DNA of 64,000 bases from CAYRPN01 sp964426135 (GTDB taxonomy: Bacteria; Planctomycetota; Phycisphaerae; Phycisphaerales; Phycisphaeraceae), in assembly GCA_964426135.1 (NCBI GenBank), contig CAYRPN010000002.1, positions 62,001 to 126,000 on the forward strand, read 5' to 3'. The notes under the pieces were generated by a model. The model was not told the origin of the DNA. It saw only the letters and a program-made list of their open reading frames with translations, and did not search any database. Position numbers and translations under genes: made by a program. Of the stretch, positions 51,001 to 63,000 are shown piece by piece (the first letter of the stretch is position 1; the number at the start of each line of letters is the position of its first letter).

Positions 51001-54000
51001 ATGGCGAGACGCAGGACGCTTTCACGCCGACGTTCAACAGCGCGTTCGGCCCGTCGATCATCCTCGACGGCACCAGCGCCGGCGGCAACGAGGGCGGCCA
51101 CGGACTGGTGCTCAGCGGAGCCAGCAACGAGATCATCGGCCTGACCATCGGCGGCTTCGACGCCAGCGGCATCGTCATCGGCACCAGCAGCGACAACAAC
51201 CTGATCGTCGCCAGCCACATCGGCGTCAACGCCTCGGGCACCGCCGCTTTCGCCAACGACATCGGCATCACCGTCCAGGGTGGCAACAACCAGATCGGCC
51301 TCCCCGGCGGCGCGTTCTCCAATACCATCATCGGCGGCAACAATCTAGACGGCATCGCCATCTCCGGCGTTACTGCCACCGGCAACCGCGTTCAGAACGT
51401 CCAGATCGGCATCAACGACTTGGTCGGACCGATCGACTTGGGTAACGTGTCCGCAGGCATTCGCATCGATAACGCCCCCGGCAACACCATCGGCGGAGCA
51501 GGCGCGGACGAAGGCAACGTCATCTCCTTCAACGGCGGCTTTGGCGTTGCGATTCAAGGGACTTTCTCGACAGGCAACATCGTGAGGGGCAACCTGATCG
51601 GCACGACGCTCGACGGCTCGGCCGCCGCGCCGAACTTCGTCGGCGTCAGCCTGTTCCTGGGCGCCAACGGCAACCAGATCGGCGGCACTTTGCTTGGCGA
51701 AGGGAACGCCATCGCCTTCAACACCGCGCAGGGCGTCAGGCTCGCCGACGCCGGAACGGATAACAACGCCATCCGCGGCGTCAACAGCATCTTCCAGAAC
51801 GGAGCCCTGGGCATCGACATTGATGGTGACGGCGTGACCAACAACGACGTCGGCGACACGGACAACGGCCCCAATCAGCAGACCAATTTTCCGGTTATTT
51901 CGGTCGTCAATCGCCTGACCGGCACCAGTGAAACGCATGTCGAAGGGACCATCAGCGGGCAGCCGAACACCCAATTCGCCATCGACTTCTACGCCGACAC
52001 GTCTCCCGATCCGTCGGGGCACGGCGAGGGCGAACTGTTCCTGGGCACGGCGTTGGTCACGGCCGACGGGTCGGGCAATGCGTTTTTCAACCTCGATCTG
52101 CCTGTGCTCGCGCCGGCGGGTTCCCTCGTCTCCGCGACGGCCACGGACGATAGCGACAACACGAGCGAGTTCTCGCTCGCCGTGGCGGCGACAGGGGCCT
52201 CGACGTTCATCGTCACCAACACCAGCGACAGCGGCCCCGGCTCCCTGCGCCAGGCTATCATTGACGCCAACGCCGCCAGCGGCTCGGCACTGATCGAGTT
52301 CAACATCCCGGACACCGATCCGAACTTCATAGACGTGGACAGCGCCGTTTCCGGCGGCGACCCGGACGAGGACGCCTTCCGGATCAGCCTGTTGTCGGCA
52401 TTGCCGGCGGTGATCAATCCTTTGGGCACCATCATCGATGGCGAGTCGCAGGAGTCGTTCAACGCGCCCAACTTCGACAGCAATCTTGGGCCGGCGATCA
52501 TCATCGACGGCGCCAGCGTCGGGGTCGGCGATGGCTTGGCGCTAACCTCCAGCAACAACGAGGTGATCGGCCTGGCAATCACCAACTTCAGCGGCGGCAA
52601 CGGCATCTTCGTGACCGGCAACGACAATCTCATCGTCGCCAGCCACCTGGGCGTCAACGCCGCCGGCAGCGCCGCCGCCGGCAACGACCGGGGCATCACG
52701 ATTTCCGGCAGCAACAACCAGATCGGCATGGCAGGTGGCGGCTTCGCTCCAACCATCATCGGCGGCAACGACTTCGATGGCATGCGCTTCGTCAGCGGAG
52801 GGGCGGACAACAACCGCGTTCAGAACGTCCGCATCGGCATCAACGAAATTGGTGGAACCGCGATCGATCTGGGCAACGGCGCGGGTGCCGCAGGTATCCG
52901 CATCGACGGCGGCACGGGGAATCTCATCGGTGGCGGCGGCCCAGGCGAAGGAAACGTCATTGCCTTCAACAGCGAGGGCATCGTCATCAACGACGAGTCG
53001 GGAACCGTGGTGAAGGGCAACCTGATCGGCACGGACCTGAGCGGCAACAACCCCGCGGGCAACGCCAGCAACGGCATCAGCATCATTCAAGGCGCCAACC
53101 TCTCCCAGATCGGCGGCACCGCCGCCGGCGAAGGTAACCGCATCGCCTTCAACGGCGGCGCGGGCGTCGTTGTCCTCGATGTCAGCGGCGACGGCAATGC
53201 CATCCGCGGAAACGAGATTTTTGAGAACGGCGGTCTGGGCATCGATCTCAACGGCGACGGCGTCACCAGCAACGACGCCGGCGACGCCGACAACGGTCCC
53301 AATCAACAGACCAATTTCCCGGTCATCACGCTCGTGGAATCCGGAGCCACCACGCGTGTGGAGGGATCACTTAGTTCGCTTGCCCTGACCACATTCTTCA
53401 TCGACGTGTTCCTGAACGACTCCCCCGATCCATCGGGCAACGGTGAGGGACAGACGTTCATCGGCTCTTTCCCATTGACGACGAACGCCTCGGGAGCGGC
53501 GACATTTAATGAGACGCTGGCCGTCAGCAGCAGCCCCGGGCAGTTCATCACGCTCACGGCCACGGATACCGCTGGCAACACCAGTGAATTCTCGCAAGCG
53601 GTAGCTGCCGCGGGCGCGACGACGTTCATCGTCACCAACACCAACGACAGCGGCGCCGGCTCCCTGCGCCAGGCCATCCTTGACGCCAACGCCGCCAGCG
53701 GCGCGGCGACGATCGAGTTCAACATTCCCAACACCGATCCGAACTTCATCGACAGCGACGTCGCCATCGCCGGCGGCGATGCGGCGGCGGACGTCTATCG
53801 CATCACGCTGTCCTCGACTTTGCCCAGCCTGACCAATCCGGACGGCATCACAATCGGGGGCGAATCGCAGTCGGTTTTCGGCGGCGACACCAATGCACTG
53901 GGGCCGGAGATCGTCCTCAATGGCGCCGTTGCAGTGGCGGATGGCCTGGTGCTAAGCAGCGACGGCAATCAAGTGAGCGGCCTGGTCCTTGAGAACTTCA

Positions 54001-57000
54001 CGGTCGATTTCCTTCGAATTGTCGGCGGTAACAATAACGCGATCTTCGGCAACTACATCGGCACGGACGCCAGCGGCACCCTTGGACGCGCAGGGGTCGG
54101 ATTCGACGCTACAACCGGCGTGCGGATCTCTGGAAACAGCAACATCTTGGACGGCAACATCATCTCCGCGTTGAGAGTGGGAATCGCGATCGCGGGAACC
54201 AGTTCCGACAACCAGATCTTCGGCAACTTCATCGGCACCGATCGCACGGGCAACGCAGACCTGGGCAACCGTACCAACGGCGTCGTTGTCGGCGGCGGGA
54301 CGAACAACACCATCGGCCAACCCGGCAACGGGAACGTCATTTCGGGCAATGACAACAACGGCATCAGCATCAACGGGGGCAGCACCACTGGCACCGTCGT
54401 TCAGGCGAACATCATCGGACTCAGTGCCGACCTGACCACTCCGCTTGGCAATAACGGAATTGGCATCGCCCTGTCCGACGCCAGTCTCACACGGATCGGC
54501 GGAAGCATTCCGTCGGAGGGCAACTTCATCGCCCACAATGGTGGAAACGGCGTGCAAGTCGGACTTGGCACCGGCAATACCATCCGCAACAACCAGATAT
54601 TCAACAATACGCAACTGGGCATCGACCTGATCGATGTGAGCATCTTCGGCGTGAATCCCAACGACGTCGGCGACGCGGACACCGGCTCAAACAACCTGCA
54701 GAACTTCCCCGTCATCACGCTCGTGGAATCCGGAGCGGTGCGCATCGTCGGCACGCTCAACAGCACGCCGAACACCACGTTCGACATCGATTTCTATCTC
54801 AACCAGACCGCCGACGCTTCAGGATTTGGCGAAGGCGCGATCGTCATTGATTCGACGCAGGTCACGACCGACGGCACCGGTAACGCCTCGTTCGACGTGA
54901 GCTTCGCCGCGGGTGTCGTGCCGGGCGAGTTCATCACCGCCACGGCAACCAACACCACAACCGGCGACACCAGTGAGTTCTCGCAGGCGGTGGCGGCCGC
55001 GGCTGCCACGACGTTCATCGTCACCAACACCAACAACAGCGGCGCCGGCTCCCTGCGCCAGGCGATCACCGACGCCAACGCCGCCAGCGGCGCGGCGAGG
55101 ATCGAGTTCAATATCCCCAACACCGATCCGAACTTCATCAACACCGACGGCGCGATTGCCGGCGGCGATGCCGGCCTTGATGCGTTCCGCATCACCGTCA
55201 CCACGGCGCTCCCGAATCTGACCAATCCCGACGGCATCAGCATCATCGGCGGCACGCAGTTGGACTTTGGCGGCGACACGAACGCGCTTGGGCCGGAGAT
55301 CATTCTTTCGGGCGGCGGCACCGTCAACGAAGGCATCGTTCTGGCATCCAGCGGAAACGAAGTGCGCGAGCTGGTTTTCGAGAACTTCACCAGCAACTAC
55401 ATCCGCATCTTCAACCAGGACAGCAACATCATCGCGGGCAACTACATCGGCACCGATGCGTCGGGAACGCTCGACCGCGGCGGCGCCAGTTCCACCGGCG
55501 TCAGCGTTTTCGGCAGCAACAACACCGTGGGCGGCGCAGGGGTGGCGGATCGCAACATCATCTCCGGCCTCAATCGCGGCGTTCAGATCGGCGGCACGGG
55601 CTCGGGCAACCAGATCCTGGGCAACTTCATCGGAACCGACCGCACTGGAAACTTCGACCTGGGCAACGCACTGGAAGGCGTTCTGGTCAACGGCGGCACG
55701 AATGCGATCATCGGCGCGCCCGGCGCTGGCAACGTCATCGCCGGCAACGGTGGCTTCGGCATCCTGCTACTGAACACCGGCACCAACGGGACGATGATCC
55801 AGAGCAATACCATCGGTGCCGATGTCACGGGTGCCAATGCCCTGGCCAACAACAGCGACGGCATCAACGTCGGCGACTGCGACAATACGATCATCGGTGG
55901 CAGCGACGCCACACTCGGCAACACCATCGCCTTCAACGGCGGCAACGGCGTCAACGTCAGTAACGGCAACGCCAGCGGCGTCACCATCCGCAGCAACCAG
56001 ATTTTCAGCAACAGCGCGCGGGGCATCGACCTGGGTAGCAACGGCGTCACCATCAACGACGCCGGCGATGCCGACAGCGGCGCCAACGGGTTCCAGAACT
56101 TCCCCGTCATCTCGCTCGTCGAAGCCGGCGCGGTGCGCATCGTCGGCACGCTCAACAGCACGCCGAACAGCACTTTTGAAGTCGATTTCTACTCGAACAC
56201 CAGCGCCGATCCTTCCGGATTCGGCGAAGGGCAGATCGTCATCGGCTCGCATCAAGTCACCACCGACGGCAGCGGCAACGCCTCGTTCGACGTGAACCTC
56301 GCGGCGGGAATCGCGGCGGGCAATTTCGTCACCGCCACGGCGACCAACGTCACCACCGGCAACACCAGCGAGTTCTCGCAGGCCGTCGTCGCGACGCTCC
56401 CGGGCCTGGTGTACCTGGGGCCCGCGCCGTACCTGCAGGCGAGCGACAGCCCGTTCAGCGGCCTGCCGTTCAGTTCATTCTTCCTGGAAAACTTTGAGGA
56501 TGGCCTGCTCAATACGCCGGGCCTCAGCGCCAATATCGGCAGCGTGTTCAACTCGGGCGCGTTCCAGGATGGCGTCGATGGCGACGACGGTGCGGTCGAT
56601 GGCACCAGCCTGACCGGGCGATCCTTCGGCGTTTCCTCCGGCGGCGTGACGATCGACTTCTCGTTCAACTCGGCAGCGCTGGGCGGATTCCCGACTCACG
56701 CGGGCCTGGTGTGGACTGACGGGCAGGGCTCGCCGGTTTCCTTTGAGGCGTTCGATGCTTCGGGCAATTCGCTGGGCGTCAGCGGGCCGTTCACGCTGAC
56801 GATCTCCGGCGTGCAGGGCAATACGGCGGAGGATCGCTTCTTCGGCGTGGAGTTCGCCGGCGGCATTTCCAAGATCCGAATCCGCGACCTGGGCGGCGCG
56901 GGGCTGGAAGTGGACCACGTGCAGTACGGCATCGCGGGCGCGGCCAACACGTTCGTCGTGACCAACACGGATGACAGCGGCGCCGGCTCGCTGCGCGACG

Positions 57001-60000
57001 CGATCATCGCGGCGAACGCGGCGTCGGGATCATCGGAGATCACGTTCAGCATCCCCACCAGCGATCCGAACTTCATCGACACGGACAGCGCGATTGCCGG
57101 AGGCGACGCCGCTGCGGACGTGTGGGTCATCAACCTGCTCAGCGCCCTGCCCGCCATCACCGCCAACGACATTTTCATCAACGGCGTCACGCAGGAAGCT
57201 TTCGGCGGCGACACCAACGCCCTGGGCCCGGAGATTGTGATCGATGGTTTGTTAGCCGGCGCCGACACGGCGGGCCTGACCATTCTGTCGGACAACAACC
57301 GTATCGTCGGGCTCAATATCCAGCGGTTCGACGGCGACGCCATCATTATCCTCGACAGCGACAACAATGAACTGGGCGACAACTACATCGGCACGGACGC
57401 CACCGGCACGCTGGCCAGGCCGAATCGTGTCGGCGTGACGGTCCAGAGCTTCACCAGCGCCGTCAACAATCGGGTCGGCCTTTCCGGGCAGGGCAATCTG
57501 ATCTCCGGCAACACGGGGTTCGGCGTCCGGCTTGCCGGCAGCGGCGCCGGCGGCAACTTCATCACGGGCAACTTCATCGGCACCGACCGCACCGGCGCCG
57601 CGGCGCTGGGCAACGCAGGCGCCGGTGTCGAGATCATCCTCGGCGCGCACGACAACTTCATCGGCAGCGGACAGTTCAACGACCGCAACGTGATCTCCGG
57701 CAACGCCGCCGCCGGCGTCCTGATCCTCGACCCCGGCACCACCGGCAACATCGTCGAGGGCAACTTCATCGGCGTGAACGCCGCGGGCGCGGCGGCGCTG
57801 GGCAACGGCGCCAGCGGCGTGGAGATCTTCGGAACCGACGGCAACATCATCGGCCAGGGCGGCGTCGGCCCCGGCAACGTCATCTCCGGCAACCTGGGCC
57901 ACGGCATCCTGCTGGACAACGCCGACAACAACAGCATCGACGGCAACAACATCGGCACGCTCAACAACGGTGTCGCCGGCCCGGGCAACGCGCTTAGCGG
58001 CGTGTCGCTCAACAACGGTTCGGACAACAACAGAATCGGCGAGAACGTTCCTCAAGGCGGCAACGTCATCGCCGGCAACGGGCAGGACGGCATCGCCATC
58101 TTCGGATCCAACAACAACACGGTGAACCACAACCGCATCGGCCTGCTGGAAGGCGGTCTGGCGGACGGCAACGGCGGCGACGGCGTGCGAATCTTCGGTA
58201 CATCACAGGGCAACGTCATCGGCGGGCCCGCCATCGATTTCGCCGACGCTGCCGGCGATTTCAGCAACGTCAGCAATCCCGTGTCCGGCGAGGCTGGCCT
58301 GCAGTGGCTCTTCGGATCCGCCGCCACGCTGGGCGGCGCGATCACCACCTTCACCTCGGCGTTCGTGACGGAAAGCGTCAACGGCTGGTCGCGCGCTGGC
58401 GGCAGCTTCACGAGCGGCCCCTTCGTCGGCCGCAACGCCACCGGCGTCACCCAGACGCCCGCCACGCTGTCGGTCGGCGCGGGCCAGTTCGTCATGGCTC
58501 CGGGCGCCACCGGCGATGCCGTGGCGCGGTTGACGGTGCCCGATGAGGACATCTACCAGATTCGCGGCGTATTCAAGAACGGAAACGCCACGGGCAATCC
58601 CACGGTGGATGTGCATATCCTCGTCAACGGCGTCAGCGTGTTCGACGGGTTCCTCAACCTCAGCGGCTTCGGCAGCGAGGTGCAGTCGCCCACGCTTCTC
58701 ATCGACCTGGAATCCGGCGACACCGTGACGTTCGTGGTGGGCGACGGCAACAACGGCTCCACCTCCGACGCGGTCATCGTCGATGCCAAGGTCTCCCGCG
58801 CCAGCGGCAACCTGCTCAGCGGCAACCTGGGTTCGGGCGTCGCCATCAGCGGAGCCGGCACCAGCAACAACAAGGTGCAGGGCAACCTGATCGGCGTCGA
58901 TGAAAGCGGCACGCTCAGCCGCGGCAATCAAGGCGCGGCCGGCGTCCTCATCGACACCGAAGCCACGAACAACCTGATCGGCGGCGATGACCTCGATGGC
59001 TTCGGGGTCGGCAACATCATCAGCGGCAACAGCGGCGCCGGCGTGCGCATGGCCAATTCCCAGACCAGCGGCAACCGCGTGGAAGGCAACATCATCGGCG
59101 CCACCATGTTCGGCAACACAGGCCTGCCCAACGATGGCGGCGGCGTCGTCATCACCAGCTTCGCCACGGGCAACTTCGTCGGCGGCGGCAGTCCCGGAGC
59201 CGGCAATCTCATCAGCGGCAACGCCCTCAGCGGCGTCGAGATCAGCATCAGCGCGGCGAACAACCGCGTGCAGGGCAACCGCATCGGCACCGATTTCCAG
59301 GGCCTGGCGGCGTTGGGCAATGATGAACGCGGCGTCTTCATCAACAACGCCGACGGTAACTTCGTCGGCACTGACGGCGACGGTTCCGGCGATGCGACCG
59401 AAGGCAACATCATCAGCGGCAACGGCTTCGAAGGCGTGGGCATCAGCGGTTCGTCGGCGACCGGCAACGTCATCGCCGGCAACTTCATCGGCACCAACAA
59501 GTCCGGCGCCGCCGCCATCGGCAACAGCGGCCGAGGCGTCGCCATCTTCGCCGGTGCGTCGAACAACCGCGTCGGCACCGACGGCAACGGCGTCTCCGAC
59601 GTCAACGAGAGAAACATCATCTCGGGCAATGCCTTTGAGGGCGTGATCATCGATCAGACGGGCACGGACAACAACATCATCGCCGGCAACTTCATCGGCA
59701 CCGATGTCACCGGCCTGATCGACCTGGGCAATCTTGGTTCCGGCGTCTTCATCGACCTGGCCGGCAACACCGTCATCGGCGGCGCGCTGGCTTCGCAGCG
59801 AAACGTGATCTCCGGCAACCAGGTCCACGGCATTCATGTCAGCGACGCCAACGCCACGATCATCCTCGGCAACCTGATCGGCACCAACTTGAGCGGCACC
59901 GCGGCTCTGGGCAACAGCATTAACGGCGTATTCGTCGATGGCGGCGCGACGCAGACCACCATCGGCGACGGCACCGTCGGCGGACGCAACATCATCAGCG

Positions 60001-63000
60001 GCAACACCGTGCGCGGCGTGCAGATCGACGGCAGCGGCACCGACATCAGCAGCATCCGCGGCAATTTCATCGGCACGAACATCACCGGCACGGCCGCCCT
60101 GGGCAATGGCGAGAACGGCGTGCTGCTCAGTAGCGGCGCGACCAATATCTTCGTCGGCGGCTCCAGCGCCGGCCAAGGCAACGTCATCAGCGGCAATGCC
60201 CTCGTCGGCGTGCAGATCGCCGGCGCCAGCGCCATCAGCATCGAAGGCAACATCATCGGCCTCAACGCCGCGGGTACGGCCGCGCTGGGCAACGGCGAGT
60301 CCGGCGTGCTGATCAACCAGGGCGCGTTCGACAACGCCGTGGGCAACGGCGCGGCGTCGGGGCGCAACATCATCAGCGGCAACGCACTGGTCGGCGTGCA
60401 GATCGCCGACGTGGGCACGACGAACAACGTCGTCGACGGCAACTTCATCGGCACGAATGCCGCGGGCACCGCCGACCTGGGCAATGGCCAGGTGGGCGTG
60501 CTCGTCAACTTCGGCGCCACCGGCAACCGCATCGGCGAACTCGACGGCAACGTCATCAGCGGCAACAACCTGATCGGCATTCAGATCAGCGACGGCGGCA
60601 CCGGCGGCAACACCGTCAAGGCCAACATCATCGGACTCAACGCCTCCGGCGATGCCGACATCACCGACGCCCAGATCGGCATCGACATCGGCAACGGCGC
60701 GTCGAACAACACCATCGGCGGCCCCAACGCCGGCGACCGCAACGTCATCAGCGGACACGCGTTCCACGGCGTGCGCGTCATCGGCGCAACGTCAGGCGGC
60801 AACGTGATCGAAGGCAACTTCATCGGCACCGACATCAACGGCACCGCCGACCGGGGCAATCTCTTCGACGGCGTGCAGATTCAGAACGGCCCGAACAACG
60901 TCGTGCGCGGCAACCTCATCAGCGGCAACAACGGCGACGGCGTCGATCTGGGGCCGGGCACCGGCTCGGTGGTTCAGGGCAACCTGATCGGCACGGACAT
61001 CACCGGCAACCTGGACCTGGGCAACGGCGAGGCGGGCGTCAGGCTCGTCGGCTCCATCGGCGCGGCCATCGGCGGTGCCAACGCGGTGGATCGCAACATC
61101 ATCTCCGGCAACAACATCGCCGGTGTGATGATCCAGGACAATGCGACGAACAACAGCGTGCGCGGCAACTTCATCGGCACGAATCAGGCCGGCACGGGGG
61201 CGCTGGGCAACACGTTCGACGGCGTGCAGATCTTCAACGGCGCCAACGGCAACACCATCGGCGGCCTGAGCGTCGGCGAGGGCAACGTCATCAGCGGCAA
61301 CGCGCAAGACGGCGTCGAGATCAACGGCGCGGGCGCCGACGGCAACATCGTTCAAGGCAACATCATCGGACTCAATGCCCTCGGCACGGTCGCCCTGGGC
61401 AACGGACAGGACGGCATCCGCCTTACCAACGTCGACACCAACAACATCTCGCGCAACACGATTTCCGCCAACGGACGCGACGGCGTGCTGATTGACGGCG
61501 GCTCCACCGGCAACGTTCTCAGCGGCAACTTCATCGGCACCGACACCAGTGCCGCCCTCGACCGCGGCAACGCACGCAACGGCGTGCGCATCGAGAACTC
61601 GCCGACCAACACCATCGGCGGCAACACGGCCGGCAACCCGGGCACCGGCAACGGCAACGTGATCAGCGGCAACGGCAACGCCGGCATCATTATCAAGGGC
61701 GCGACCGCCACGGGCATCTCGATTCTGGGCAACGTCATCGGCGCCAACGTCACCGGCACCGTCGCGATCCCCAACGCAGCCGACGGCATCTACATCGCCG
61801 GCGCCTCGGGCAACAGCATCGGCGGCCCTGGCAACGGCAATCTCATCAGCGGCAACATCGGCAACGGCATCAACATCGGCGGCGCCGCCTCCACGAACAA
61901 CGTCGTGCAAGGCAACCTCATCGGCACCAACCTTGCCGGCAACGCCGCCCTGGGCAACAGCACCAACGGCATCTTCGTCGGCGATGACGGCGCACGCGCC
62001 ACCGACCCGGTGTCCGGCTACGCGTCGGGCAACTTCATCGGCGGAGCCTCCGTCAGTTCGCGCAACATCCTCAGCGGCAACGGGACCTTCGGCTACACCA
62101 CGAACAGCGCGGGACTCGCCGGCACCGGCAACAGCATTCACGGCAACTTCATCGGCACCGACGCATCAGGCACTACCGACGTTCCCAATGGGCTCGGTGG
62201 CGTGCTGCTGCAAGGACAGAACAACCGCCTGGGCGGCGCGAATCCCGGCGAAGGCAACCTCATCAGCGGCAACGACGGCCCCGGCGTCACGCTGGCCACC
62301 ACCGCCGCCAACGGCAACCAGATTTTCGGCAACCTCATCGGCACCGCGTTGAACGGCGTCGATGCGCTGCCCAACATCGGCGAGGGCGTGCTCGCCCACG
62401 CCATCGGCACCGCCGCGATCAACAACGCGGTCGGCGGCGTCCTCGCCGGGCAGGGCAACACCATCGCCTTCAACCAGGGGCCCGGTGTCGGTGTCGCCGG
62501 CAACGCCACGCGCATCGCCATTCGCGGCAACAGCATCTTCAGCAACATGGGCCTGGGCATCGACCTGGAACTGAACGGCGTCACCAACAACGACCTCGAT
62601 GACCCGGACGCCGGCTCCAACAACCGCCAGAATTTCCCTACGCTTGCGGCAGCGATCCAAGGCTCCACGATCGTGACCGGTTCGCTCAACGCCCGGCCCA
62701 GCACGGTGCACCAGCTTGATTTCTACTCGAACAATTCCAGCGAATCGGGCCTGCGACAGGGACGCGTGTTCATCGGCTCGGCCCAGGTGACGACCAATGC
62801 GGGCGGCGACGCGGACTTCATCGTGACGCTGCCGGTGACGACCGCGGCGGGTGATTTCATCACTGTCACCGCCACGGACGCCAACGGCAACACCAGCGAG
62901 TTCTCCGCCGATGTCGCCGTCTCCCAGGACACCACCGCGCCGACGGCGACGCTGACGACCGCCCCGGCGGTGACCATCGCGGGTGGCACGACGTACACGT

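Noticed and set aside
58203..62141. Antisense frames of 854 and 449 codons opposite the beta-helix region
   Set aside because: They are repetitive Ala/Asp/Val-rich mirror images of the NGN/IGT repeats in the sense frame. No start signal or domain is seen.
57250..62560. Possible CRISPR array because of regularly spaced GGCAACnnCATCnnCGGCAA words
   Set aside because: The spacing is in codon multiples, the frame stays open, and the translated product is a beta-helix repeat. Spacers are homologous to each other.
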